NCBI GenBank assembly: GCA_947650365.1
Contig: OX393550.1
Coordinates: forward strand, 99,958,972-100,022,971
Direction of reading: 5' to 3'
Origin: Chamaelirium japonicum
Taxonomy: Eukaryota; Streptophyta; Magnoliopsida; Liliales; Melanthiaceae
DNA: 64,000 bases
The notes under the pieces were generated by a model that was given only the letters and a program-made list of their open reading frames with translations, had not been told where the DNA came from and made no database searches. A program made the translations under genes and the position numbers. Each line of letters opens with the position of its first letter. The stretch's first letter is position 1. This document shows positions 10,371-21,137 of this stretch, piece by piece.

Positions 10371-11687
10371 CTATGTGTAATTTATCATTTGTTTTAAGGG
10401 GGAGTTGGGGGAGTTGGTGATAAGCTCTTTATAGAAAATGCTTTTAAGCATCAGCCCCGACAATAGTTATGTGTCAGCTAAGGCCCACCCTGAAAAGACA
10501 TACATTAAACCCCTATTGACCTATTCAACCCCTATCAAATGACTAAAATACACCCAAATTTATACTCTAATGAACCCAATTTATACTCTAGATCTATTGC
10601 TACAGTGATTTCAATTCAGGCGTATAAATTGGGTCTATATATAGTATAAATTCGGTTGCTACAATGATATCACTGTAGTAGCTACACTGATTTCGTTGTG
10701 GCAACCGAATTTATACTCTATAATATTACTACTACAGTGAATCAATGTAGCAGCTATGGAGTCAAAATTCAAGTGTATATAGAGTATAAATTTGGTTGCT
10801 ACTAGGAGTGACAATTTTGGACCCGACACGGCAGACCCGACACGAAGTTAGCGGGTCAGGGTTAAACAGGTTCGAGTCGTAAATGGGTTGACACGATAGA
10901 CCCGTTTAATAAACGGCTCCGGGCTTAGGGTCTGGACACGGTAGACCCGATTAGACCTGTTTAAAATTCAATGGGTCGTGTCGGGTCAGGTCAGGTTTAC
11001 CCGTGATCCGATACTGTATTATATAGTACCAGCGGGTCTATCGGGTCGAGTCGGATTGGGTCGGATCGGGTCAACTAAATAGACTCGTGTGGTACACGGG
11101 TCTTATCGGGTCTACTAGTTTATAAACAGGTCAGGTACAGGTTTAGGATCTAGACACGATTAGTTAAACAAGTCGGGTCCGGGTATAGGGGTTTTGGACA
11201 TGACACGAACCTGACCCGACACGACCCATTACCACCCCTAGTTGCTACAATGAAATCACTGTAGCAAGTGTATATTGAGTCTAAATTCGGTTGCTACAAT
11301 GAAATCACTGTAACAGTTATAGTGATTTCGTTGTAGCAACCGAATTTATACTCTAAAATATTATTGCTACTATGAAGTCATTGTAGTAGCTATGGAGCAT
11401 AAATTCGTGTGTATATAGAGTATAAATTCGGTTTGTTGCAGTGAAATCAGTATAGCAGTTACAGTGATTTCGCTAGTAACTGAATTTATACTCAAAAATG
11501 TTAATGCTATAGTGATATCACTGTAACAACTACAATGTTTTTGGTCTACTATTGGGGATTTTACTATACAACACATGAAAAAAGAAAATTGTGCATCGGA
11601 TTCTAAAGGGGCAGTTAGAGGTGCAAAATGGCCATTTAAAAAAAAAGTGAGGACAAGACTTAATGCACTATGAAACAATTATAGGGG
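10371..11687. repeat. Repeat copy A, left segment (interrupted)
   Basis: Homologous to 14104-14965. Shared order: TTTTAAGGGGGAGTTGG-type start, AGCCCTTTATAGAA-type block, then many short inverted motifs built on GCTACAGTGATTTC and GTATAAATT. Interrupted by the MITE at 10803-11240 and, at 11688, by a solo LTR, after which it continues at 13642-13690. It does not code for protein. It may be a nonautonomous DNA element of unknown type. Confidence 0.75.
10803..11240. mobile_element. GACCCG-rich hAT-type MITE with 8-bp TSD
   Basis: Starts TAGGAGTGACAATTTTGG and ends with the inverse of TAGGGGTGGTAATGGGTCGT. Flanked by GTTGCTAC on both sides (10795-10802, 11241-11248). Removing the element and one flank restores continuity with repeat copy B. 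The 8-bp duplication and TA(G)-type ends indicate hAT mobilisation. Length 438 bp, dense in CGGGTC and GACCCG words, no ORF. Confidence 0.85.
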
Positions 11688-13641
11688 TGTGGTGGCAGAA
11701 AAAGATACGGGTCGTCTTTATTGCGAACACACGAGATTACAGAGTGCCGGGACCCGGGGTGCTCGGGTGTGACGAGTCCGGGTGCGGCGAATATTGATCA
11801 GGAGATTATGGGAGAGATCCTCTGGAGGGTCCCTTTGATCCGCGTCTCCACGTGGTATTCGTGCGAGAGCTCTGAAGGGGTTGCCCAGGACAGAGGTCTT
11901 TACAGGGTGAGGGTTTTTGAGAGGCTAAGGAGTATCCGTCGTTGCTTTGGTCCCTTCCGTGCTTCGCGCTTCCTCGGCTAGGGGGTTTTCGGCTTCGTTC
12001 CTCGTCTTCGTGTCTTCCTCGCTCCTTGCTTGACCTCGGCGTCCTTGATCATCGGTTCGCGGCGTCGATCGTGCTTTTGGCGTCGGCTTTGGCTTTGGCT
12101 TTCAGCTTTAGCTTGGCTTGGGCGTGGCTTTGGCTTTTGCTTTGCTTTGGCACTTGCGCTTGGACGTAGACAGGGGAGACTTGCGGGGCTTTCGTTCTTC
12201 CGGACTTCGCATCGTATCGGCTAGAACGTGTGGTGCTTTTGCTCGTGACCGGCGTAGTCGCTTGGCTTTGGCACTTACGTTGCTTTGGCGCGGGCTTTAC
12301 CAGGGCTTTTGCTTTGGCTTCTTGCGTGGGCTTTTGCTTCGGCGTCGACTCGATCTTCTTCTCGAACGATAGTGACAACGTCTTCAATGCTTCTGGCTTT
12401 CTCGACGGTTTAGGTGTGGGCTAGACTTTGCTTCTTCCCCGGGCTTCTTTGGCGTGATCGGAGTCGAAGGGTACCTTTGAAGATAGCGGGTATAGCACCG
12501 ATCTCCGTGCGACGGTTGTAGCGTCGGCTTTGCTTTGAAGACGACGGGTGTAGCGACGTTTCGGGTATCCTTCTCCAAGCTTTCTTCTTCGTGGATGGAG
12601 CGGACGCTTGTTGAAGACGACGGGGTGTTGCCGCTTCAATCTTCTTCTCCGGGCTTTTGGGCTTGATCGGAGCTGAAGGTTTGTTGGGGATGATAGGGTG
12701 GTGCCGCTCCGATCTTCTTCTCCGGCCTTTGCTTCTGGCGTCTTCGGAGTCGAAGGGTTCTTCTTTTCCGAGCTTTCTTCTTCGTGCGCGAAGTCGAAGG
12801 CTTGATCTTCTTGTGCAAGGGTCTTCACGTTGATGAGGGCTTTCAATGGACTAAGCCGGTCCCGAAGGGATAGGCTTGCCCGTGCCTCGTGAAGCCTTGG
12901 GTCGATGAAGAAGCGTCTCCTCTTCTGCAGAGCTTCCTCGCTTCGTCTTCAGCTTGCGACTTTTTCGACCCCTTGAGCCTTCCCCCTCCCCTTCTATTTA
13001 TAGGGAAAAGGGGGGAGGGGAGAGTTATGAGAAGTTTTAATTTTAAATCCCTTTAATATCTCTCCCATAATTGCCCGAGATTTATTCTTCAATTGAAGAG
13101 AGGAATAAATCTTTATTTGCTTTCATTTTCTAGCGGGGTAATTATGGCTCAATCATTTTTGGATTTATCTTGGATCTTGCACATAAAATCGATAGCGACC
13201 TGACTCTTCTTCTTGTCCGTCAGATCGAGGGATTGGCGCAGATCCACGTGTGAGTAGACGTCATGCGCAACCTCTCCCCGCGCATAGCGGTAGTTCTTTC
13301 ATTTTCCTTCTTTTCTTTCCTTTTCTTTCTTTCTTTCCTTTTCTTTCTTTCTTTTCTTTCCTTTTCTTTCTTTCTCTTCTTTATTTTTTTTCTTTTCCTT
13401 GCAGGGCCGGCCACTCCATGGGGGGTTCGGATCCCTAGTAGGGGGCCGGGTGGGCCCCACTTGAGGATGGGCCCACCCGGCCTCTTGTTGGGCACGAGTC
13501 GGGTCCGGGTCCGAGTGTATATCGGGTTTGCATCCGCATTGGTGCATGCAAGCCGGGTCCGGGTCGGAGTGTGCGTCGGGTTTGCCTCCGCATAGGTGCA
13601 TGCAAGTCGGGTCCGGGTTAGACACAATTTGTGTGTCTACA
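11688..13641 (-). mobile_element. Solo LTR, older relative of the array LTRs
   Basis: The sequence aligns along its length with LTR-A to LTR-E: GGGTCGTCTTTATTGCGAA near the left end, a TATA box, a pyrimidine tract, and the end GTGTGTCTACA. It starts TG and ends CA and is flanked by AGGGG on both sides (11683-11687, 13642-13646). The 70-bp repeat is present only about twice. There is no internal region, so it formed by LTR-LTR recombination. Paralogue copy B at about 14909 shows the empty site with one AGGGG. Confidence 0.92.
12995..13002 (-). promoter_or_regulatory. TATA box of the solo LTR
   Basis: TATAAATA on the minus strand in the position equivalent to the TATA boxes of LTR-A to LTR-E, just left of the pyrimidine-rich U3 part. 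Confidence 0.6.
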
Positions 13642-13690
13642 AGGGGTTTATCAAACTACATGATCAGTTAGAGGGGCCTTAGACTAATAA
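13642..13690. repeat. Repeat copy A, right end
   Basis: Continuation of copy A after the solo LTR (TTTATCAAACTACATGATC, then AGAGGGGCCTTAGAC). It matches copy B at 14910-14955. Confidence 0.75.
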
Positions 13691-13889
13691 AAAAAATTTT
13701 AAGGGAAATTTTATTCATACCCCAACAAATCTGTAGGGTGTTTGGACGTGGGATCGATGGAGGAGACATGGTAGGGCTCCGACTGGTGGTGTTTGAAGGT
13801 GGGACAGAGGAGATCGGGTTGGGGCTCAGTCACTCCGACTGGTTCTGTTATCTCAACCCTATTAAAAGCACCGTTCTATTTTTTTTTTA
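13691..13889. repeat. Partial TIR-element end and shared repeat fragment
   Basis: Positions 13701-13735 match the left terminus of the element at 5424. Positions 13738-13862 resemble 4655-4765. These are fragments with no coding content. Confidence 0.5.
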
Positions 13890-14122
13890 GGATAAATTAT
13901 ACATAGATCCCCTGTAGTTTGACTGATTATCAATTACACCTCCTCATGTTTAAAACCCTACAAATGCTTCCCTAAAGTTTGAAAAATGCATCACTTGCAC
14001 CACCTCCAGAGGGGTCTATGTGTATGGCTTTTCAAACTACAGGAGGCATTTGTAGGGTTTTAAACATGAGGGGGTGTAAGTGATAATCAGCAAAAAGATA
14101 GGGGGCTATGTATAATTTATCC
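13890..14122. mobile_element. Foldback MITE (233 bp)
   Basis: The ends AGGATAAATTATACATAG and its inverse CTATGTATAATTTATCCT close an almost complete palindrome. Inner arms include AAACTACAGG and TGTAGGGTTTTAAACATGAG. Copy A near 10370 carries the right end of the same foldback, so the foldback and the copy A/B repeat travel together or share a site. Confidence 0.75.
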
Positions 14123-14965
14123 TTTGTTTTAAGGGGGGGTTGGCAATAAGCCCTTTATAGAAGTTGCTTTTAAGCACCACCCCCGACAATAGTTTCGTTT
14201 AAGCCAAGGCCCACCCCGAAAAGACACATATACATTAAACCCCTATTGACTTCCCTACCAAATGACTAAAATACGACCAAACTTATACTCCAATAAACCT
14301 AATTTATACTTCAGATGTTGCTACAATGATTTCAATTCAGGAGTATAAATTTGATCTATATAAAGTATAAATTTGGTTGATACAGTGAAATCATTGTAGT
14401 AGCTACATTGATTTTCTTGTAGCAATCGAATTTATACCCCATAATATTACTGCTATAGTGAAATCACTGTAGCAGCTATGGAGTATAAATTCAGGTGTAT
14501 ATAGAGTATAAATTTTGTTGCTACAATGAAATCACTATAGCATAGTGATTTCGTTGTAACAATCGAATTTATACTCTAAAATATTATTCCTACAGTAAAA
14601 TCATTGTAGCAGCTATGGAGTATAAATTCATGTGTATATAGAGAATAAATTCGATTGCCACAGTGAAATAATTGTAGCAGCTACAGTGATTTCGCTAGTA
14701 ACCGAATTTATACTCATGAATTTTAATGCTACAGTGATATCACTGCAATAGCTACAGTGTTTTGGGTCTACTATTGGGGATTTTACTATACAACACATGA
14801 AAAAAGAAAATTGTGTGTCCGGTTCTAAAGGGGTAGTTAGCGGGACAAAATGGTTATTTAAAAATAAATAGGTAAGAGCGGGACTTAATGCACTATGAAA
14901 CAATTATAGGGGTTTATCAAACTAAAAGATCAGTTAGAGGGGCTGTATACTAATAACTTATTTTT
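14104..14965. repeat. Repeat copy B (uninterrupted)
   Basis: Homologue of copy A. It lacks both the GTTGCTAC-flanked MITE and the AGGGG-flanked solo LTR, so it documents both empty sites. It contains many short inverted GCTACAGTGA/TCACTGTAGC words. No ORF of note. Confidence 0.8.
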
Positions 14966-15109
14966 TTAATCAACTCATAATACTTTTCCGTTTATTTTTC
15001 CAACCCACACCTCCGCAGTATGTCCATAGTATGTACAAATAGCAAGTTCAGTGGTGGACCACGTGTCCATGTGACATGGGGAATAAAAAATTAAAATAAA
15101 GAGCTAAAT

Positions 15110-15191
15110 CGTCGCCTGAGAGATTCGAACTCTCGCGGGGAAACCCCATGTACTTAGCAGGCACACGCCTTAACCACTCGGCCAAAGCAAC
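15110..15191 (-). tRNA. trnS-GCU: tRNA-Ser (anticodon GCU)
   Basis: The minus strand folds as a class II tRNA of 82 nt: acceptor GTTGCTT with AGGCGAC, D-arm GGCCGAGTGGTTAAGG, anticodon loop CTGCTAA, long variable arm GGGG/CCCC, T-arm GAGAG-TTCGAAT-CTCTC, discriminator G. Two acceptor pairs are T-G wobbles where the common plant sequence has C-G. The B box GGTTCGA-type element is present as AGTTCGAATCT, and a T-rich Pol III stop follows. It delivers serine for AGC/AGU codons. Nuclear, probably functional, though the wobbles could signal early decay. Confidence 0.93.
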
Positions 15192-15915
15192 TGTTTATGA
15201 CATTTTACTTTCAAATATTTTAAATTTTGAACTATTTTAACATGCTTTACCAGGTTCAGTGCAATCCGATCTACTCACCAACTTGCGCATCTAGAGCGCT
15301 CATCCCATCCAATCAACTCCAACCAACTCATCACACTCGGCATCCATGAGCCGTCAGATCTGCTTGTGCTTGCAGTACACGCATCCATATAGTAGATGGG
15401 AAGGGATGGACGATGCAGATGCAGTAGTGATCTTCTGAAAACTCCACCCTGTGGCTTAAGTTCATTTAGCCGTAACCCCCTCCGTAACTGAATATTTTTT
15501 AAATGCCCATTTTACCACTCTAGTATCAACTCAGTAAGTTAGATTAAAAATTCAATAATAGCGTCTATACAGTGATCGCTAAAGTGATTTTAATGTAGCA
15601 GTGATTTCAATTCGATACTCTAGAACCAATGTAGCATCCAGCATATTAACAGTTATGGAATATCGATTCGGGTTAGCCATGTATCAATTCGGTTGCTACA
15701 GTAATTTCATTGTAGCTATTACAATAGGGTTACTGTAGCAACCAATTGATATTTTGCTACAGTTGAATCACTGAAGTAATCACCATACAAAGACTATTGA
15801 TTTTCTGTTACACGAGGGGTAATGGAAGGGACATTTTTGTCATCCGATAGGAGATGAAAAAGTCAACAAATATTTAATATAAAATTATCTTTTTGGGAAG
15901 GGTTTGAGCTCAATC
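15192..15915. other. No gene; repeat-like AT-rich sequence
   Basis: No coding region seen. Positions about 15540-15780 again contain GCTACAGTGATTTC-type short inverted words like copies A and B, and 15465-15500 with 15815-15850 look like weak inverted ends, which suggests another decayed noncoding element. Confidence 0.45.
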
Positions 15916-16458
15916 TAGGGCCGTTAATGGGCCGGGTTCGGGTCAGGCCACCCCATGTCCAGGCCCGGCTCAAACTTATGAGTCTGTGCCCATACTCGAC
16001 CTGGGCCCCAAATTAAATTTTTCGGACTTGGCCCAAACCCGGCCCAAAACTTTTTTACGGAGCCCAAGCCCAAACCCGGCCCAAATTAAGCCTATATTCT
16101 AACGCGGTATATGCATAAATCTTTTTTTTCTCTTGATCACATAATAAAAGTACAAAATAGCATTGATTATATATACATTGAAAGGATATATGCGAAATAA
16201 TGATTCTAAATTCTGAGGCATTGATATATCTAGCATGGATACTTTTAAACTATGTATTCATTGTATATAAAATATAAAAATAAAATATTTTAGGCTTCGG
16301 GTCGGGTTAGTGGTTGTCCATACCCAGCCAATAACACAGTCGAGCCAGAATGTTTAAGTCTAGCTCGGCCCAAAGCCCAAGCTAACTCTACCCCAATTAG
16401 CTCCAAATCTGGCCTGGCCAGTGGACTTCGGGTTGGCCCGAGCCCATTAATAGCCCTA
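15916..16458. mobile_element. GGCCCG-rich hAT-type MITE
   Basis: Left end TAGGGCCGTTAATGGGCC and inverted right end (TAGGGCTATTAATGGGCTC) form the TIR. Flanks GCTCAATC (15908-15915) and GATCAAAC (16459-16466) match at 6 of 8 bases, an aged 8-bp duplication. The interior has GGCCCAAACCCGGC-type words on both sides and an AT-rich core. Noncoding. Confidence 0.7.
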
Positions 16459-16885
16459 GATCAAACTAACACATTATCGGGATTGAAGCATAAAATTAAA
16501 GCATCTCCTAAAAAGAGGTTTTCATCAAGTCCCCCAAAATTTTTCCAGTTTGATTGGGAAGGAGAAAGTAGGAGGAAAGAAAAGAAGGGGAGGAGGTGAC
16601 ACTGGACTGAACTGCGAGCGGTGGCATTGGTGTCAGTAGTTTTGTTGGGAATTGATGGGATCGACATTCGTGGTGATCTACACAGACTCTTAACAACCAT
16701 GGGAGGAAGGGGGAATGGGTGTACTCATCAATTTTAGTAATTTCAACTTTAGACGTTACATATACCAAAACCACGCCTCAATTTTTTGACTTAATCATTT
16801 GACCGTCATTAATACCTTTTGAGCATACTAAATGTTCGTATGTGTGTGGGTGTGTTGTAGGGGTTACAAAACTACACTAATGAAT
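16459..16885. other. No gene recognised
   Basis: Short minus-strand frames (up to 88 codons) without recognisable domains. No repeat boundary was seen. Confidence 0.45.
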
Positions 16886-17968
16886 TGTTAGGGAATTGGG
16901 TCTCCCGACACCTGCCTTTGAGTTGATCGGACACCGAGCTCGGATCCCGTCGAGTTGTGCACGCACCGTGGCGATCTCTGGGTGCAACCGGAAGCGTAAT
17001 GTGATACGAATCGAAGAACCAGGAACCCACAGAAAACACGACTAACAACTGACACAGAGAATTTGAGAAGCAAATAGTAGAACTGCAAAATATCCGACAA
17101 TCAAGTATTAGATTATTATTATCAACAAATTACATCATGCAGTGGGTCACCACTTGTTGGACCCCCACTAACCCTTTATCGATCTCCTCTCATAGAATAC
17201 CCACGAAGTAGATAACACGCTCAAGAGACACATAGTATACCGGAAGATCTTCAAAAGATGAGAGTGCCCATCGTAATATCCTGCACAGAAGTAGAGGCTA
17301 AGGTAGACACGCCAAAAAACTTGAAAGAAGATCCACACACTACATCCTCTTCATCCATCTCTTTTTTCCTCCTCCCTCTATTCTTCTTCCTCTATCTCTC
17401 CTCCTTCTACTATTCTCTCTCCTTGCATCAAACCCTCCACCTATTTTGTTTTTGTTTTTTCTATCCTCGTCGTTCAATCTGCTCTCTTGATCATCTACAA
17501 AGAAGCCACACTCTACCATGTCACTATCACCAAGATCCTTCAAGAGCCCCGGGGGGAGCGTCGCACCAGAGCCCCCCGGATCCTACTTTCTTCTCCAGCG
17601 AACCTCCTTCTCGTAGATGATCTTGAGCACACCACGTAGTCGTCGTCAGCAATCACTCAAGGAGTTTCAATCTTCAATCAAACCTTAGAGCCTACCTTGC
17701 TTCCCTTACATAGGGGAGCAAACATGTGCCAAAGGAAAACCAAAAAAAAAAAAATTCTCCCAAAATTCAACCAAAACCACGACCCATGACCAAACCCGTG
17801 CTGCCAGGCTCAGATCATGCGCACGACATGTACAAGTTGTGCGCACGATCAATCTAGAGAATTTAATTACACAGTGTTTTTTGGTTGATTCACTTGTTTG
17901 CAAAGCTTATGTAGAAGTCGTGCGCACAACTTTGTCTGGTTGTTGGCTTTTGCAAGCCAAACACAACA
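16886..17968. mobile_element. Solo LTR of an unrelated LTR element
   Basis: The segment begins TGTTAGGGAATTGGGTCTCC and ends AAGCCAAACACAACA, so its termini are TGTT and AACA. Flanks TGAAT (16881-16885) and TGATT (17969-17973) differ at one base, consistent with an old 5-bp duplication. It contains a CT-rich tract and no gag or pol. No similarity to the array LTRs was seen. Orientation and superfamily are undecided (a Copia-type LTR is possible). Confidence 0.65.
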
Positions 17969-17973
17969 TGATT

Positions 17974-18507
17974 ATATATCTACATTTGATGATGATCATG
18001 TAATCCATAGTAACACTACTCTCCGGATTTTGGTAAACCCCCGTGAATAATTCGTGAACTTAATGACATGCATATTATTCTCTGAATTATTCGGTGGATT
18101 GGGTTGTGAGGGAATAAGTCACGGATTATTTTCATAATATTAAGGTGCTAATTACATTATTTTAGGGAATGTTTCATATATAACCTTAACAAAGTTTAAT
18201 ATTGCATGAAAAATCTCTATCTTTTACAAAATACTCTGGGCACCCTTCACATATCTCAACTAGTACTCACCCCAAGTATGCATGGACAGTTGTGATGCCG
18301 CTCGATTGACTCGTGCACCTAGCATCGAATCACAAGAGAAAAACCAGCACACAAATCACATCACATGTTCTTCACAACATTATTTGTTTGTTTGTTTTCT
18401 TATGGGGAATACAGTCAGTGATAGTTGTGCATTGGTGATCGAATGGTTAAGAACCTCTCATCAATTGTTTCTGTTATAATTCATTTAAGAGTTGTGAGAT
18501 AACACCA
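17974..18507. other. No gene recognised
   Basis: AT-rich intergenic sequence left of the MITE that hosts the array. No repeat or RNA gene was recognised. Confidence 0.5.
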
Positions 18508-18516
18508 CTCCACAAA

Positions 18517-18646
18517 GAGAAATGATATTCAGTCCGAAGGTTTTTCTGATTTAGCCAGCCCGATTGACGTGGCAGCATGCAACTGATTCTGTTAAAGATT
18601 TTAAAATTGTTAGTGTGTTTCAGCCACCAGTTGCACTCTGCCACAT
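18517..18646. mobile_element. Mutator-type MITE, left part (split by the array)
   Basis: The TIR starts GAGAAATGATATTCAGTCC. Its inverse partner lies 45 kb away at 63842-63893 (GAGAAATGCTATTCAGCCTG when inverted). Both outer flanks are CTCCACAAA (18508-18516, 63894-63902), a 9-bp duplication as made by Mutator-like elements. Without the array and one CACAT the element is 182 bp and nearly palindromic, with arms of about 70 bp. Confidence 0.88.
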
Positions 18647-20860
18647 TGTGGACGCGGAAAAAAGCGCGGGTCGTCTTTATTGCGAATCACACGAGATTAC
18701 AATTGTGGCCGGGACCCGGGTTGCTCGAGTGTAGCGAGTCCGGGCTGCGGCGAGTTTTGATCAGGGGATTGTGGGAAATATCTTCTGGGGGATCCCTTTG
18801 ATCCGCGTCTCCACGTGGTATTCGTACGAGAGCTCTGAAGGAGTTGCCCAGGACAGAGGTTTTTACAGGGAGAGGGTTTTGGAGAGGCTAAGGAATATCC
18901 ACCGTTGCTTTGTCCCTTCCGTGCTTCGCGCTTTCTCGGCTAGGGGGTTTTCGGCTTCGTTCCTCGGTCTTCGTGTCTCCCTCGTTCCTTGCTTGACCTC
19001 GGTGTCCTTGATCGTCGGTTCGCGGCGTCGATCGAGGTTTTGGCGTTAGCTTTGGCTTTGGCTTTTTGGCTTTGGCTTGGCTCCGGCGTGGCTCTGGCTT
19101 TTGCTTTGCTTCGGCGCTTGCACTTGGACGTAGCTGGGAGAGACTTGCGGTGCTTTCGTTCTTCCGGACTTCGCGTCGTATCGGCTAGAACGTGCGGTGC
19201 TTTTGCTCGTGGCCGGCGTAGTCGCTTGGCTTTGGCACTTGCGTTGCTTTGGCGCGGGCTTTACTGGGGCTTTGCTTTGGCTTCTTGCGTAGGCTTTAGC
19301 TTCAGCGTCAACTCGATCTTCTTCCTCGAACGACGTGGGCTACTTCTCCGGTGCTTCGACGGTTTGCGTGTCGACGGGACTTCTCCTCTTCTCCGGGCTT
19401 CTTTGGCGTGATCGGAGTCGAAGAATGCTTTCGAAGATGGTGGGGGTAGCACCGATCTCCGTGCGACGGTTGTGGCGTCGGCTTTTGTTGATGAAGACGA
19501 CGAGGGTAGCGACGGTCTCCGTGCGACGGTTGTAGCGTCGGCTTTTGTTGATGAAGACGACGGGGTAGCGACGCTTCAGACGATCTGCTCCAGGCTTTCT
19601 TCTTCGTGGATGGGGCAGGCGTTGGTCGAAGACGACGGGGTGATGACGCTTCGCTTCTCTCCTCCGGGCTTTGGGGCTTGATCGGGATCGAGGATTTGTT
19701 GGAGCCGACGGGGTAGTGCCGCTCCTCTTCTTCTCCGGGCTTTTGGGCTTGATCGGAGTCGAAGGCTTGTTGGAGACGACGGGGTAGTGCCGCTCCTCTT
19801 CTTCTCCGGGCTTTTGGGCTTGATCGGAGTCGAAGGCTTGTTGGAGACGACGGGGTAGTGCCGCTCCTCTTCTTCTCCGGGCTTTTGGGCTTGATCGGAG
19901 TCGAAGGCTTGTTGGAGACGACGGGGTAGTGCCGCTCCTCTTCTTCTCCGGCCTTTGCTTCTGGCGTCTTCGGAGTCGAAGGGTTCATCTTCTCCGAGCT
20001 TTCTTCTTCGTGCACGGAGTCGAAGGGATGATCTTCGTGTGCAAGGGCCTTCACGTTGATGAGGACTTTCAGTAAGCCGATCCCTCGGGACAGGCTTGAC
20101 TGTGCCTCGTGAAGCCTTGGGTCGATGAAGAAGCGTGCTTTCTTCTGCAGAGCTCTGGCGCTTCGTCTTCAATTTCTCGACCATTTTTTCCTTCCCCCAC
20201 CCCCTCTATTTATAGGCAAAGAGGTGGGGAGAGAGATATGGGAACTCTTTAATTTTAAATCCCTTTTGTATCTCTCTCATAATTACCCGGATTTTATTCA
20301 TCCATTGATGAAGGGAATAACATTTAGTTGTTTTCCTTTTCTGGCGGGTGCAATTATGGCTGGATTTTGCGCACGAAATCGATGGCGATCGGGCGCTTCG
20401 TCTTGTGCGTCGGATCGAGGGATCGGCGCAGATCCGCGTGTGTGCAGACGTCATACGCTACCTCCCCCCGCGCATGGCGGTATTTTTTTCCTTTTCTTTC
20501 TTTTCTTTCCTTTTCTTTTCTTTCCTTTTTCTTTTCTTTCCTTTCTTTTCTTTCCTTTTTCTTTTCTTTCTTTTTTCTTTTCTTTCTTTTTTCTTCCCTT
20601 TCCTTGCAGGGCCGGCCGGCCTCTCCATGGGGTTCGGTCCCCACTTGGGCCGGCCCTATGGGGTTCGGACCCTAGTAGGGGCCGGCCCCTTTTGAACTGG
20701 GGTCCGCTCCTCTTTTGCTAGGTGCGAGTCGGGTCCGAGTCGTCGGGTTTGCATCCACGTAGGGGCCTTCGAGTCGGGTCCGGGTCCGAGCGCGTCGGGT
20801 TTGCATCCACGTCGGCACACGTAAGTCGGGTCCGGGTCCGATGAAATTCGTGTGTCTACA
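18647..20860 (-). repeat. LTR-A (outermost, 3' LTR of INT1)
   Basis: Reads TGTGGACGCGG to GTGTGTCTACA on the plus strand, 2,214 bp. It carries four units of the 70/71-bp repeat (about 19685-19975), a TATA box and a pyrimidine tract (20487-20605). The left 2 kb matches LTR-E, with only scattered differences noticed (for example TTCGTACGAG versus TTCGTGCGAG). The last 150 bp instead resembles LTR-B (GGGGTCCGCTCCTC). Confidence 0.95.
20207..20214 (-). promoter_or_regulatory. TATA box, LTR-A
   Basis: Minus-strand CCTATAAATAGAGG context. It is conserved in all five LTRs and in the solo LTR and marks the U3/R side, with transcription toward lower coordinates. Confidence 0.75.
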
Positions 20861-20875
20861 AATGCCCCCTCAAGG
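20861..20875 (-). other. Polypurine tract of INT1
   Basis: The minus strand reads CCTTGAGGGGGCATT directly before the LTR terminus TGTAGACACACG. This is the plus-strand priming site of LTR elements. Confidence 0.85.
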
Positions 20876-21106
20876 ACGAGTGTGTCGATGAGGACGTGTC
20901 GGGTTTGGACGCGTAAGAATCGTAGAGCACTTGTCCTTGATTCCTTTCTTGGGCGGGGTCGGGTGTCTGTTTAAGGACCCCTACCCCCTTCATCCACCAT
21001 TGTGCTTCTTTGCGAAGGTTCTGCCAGCTTCTGGAGACCGCTGTCGGAGGAGAGCTGCCTGGGGCTGCACGCGACTCGCTCCGTCTTTCCGGTGTTGCCT
21101 CTTTCG

Positions 21107-21137
<31 letters not shown>

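Noticed and set aside
13263..13438. Hydrophobic Phe/Leu/Ser-rich plus-strand ORFs in the solo LTR and LTR-A to LTR-E (membrane proteins)
   Set aside because: They translate the pyrimidine tract (TTTTC/CTTT words) and are not independent genes.
15110..15191. Organelle-derived tRNA
   Set aside because: Sequence and the T-rich Pol III stop fit a nuclear tRNA-Ser(GCU), and no other plastid or mitochondrial sequence is next to it.
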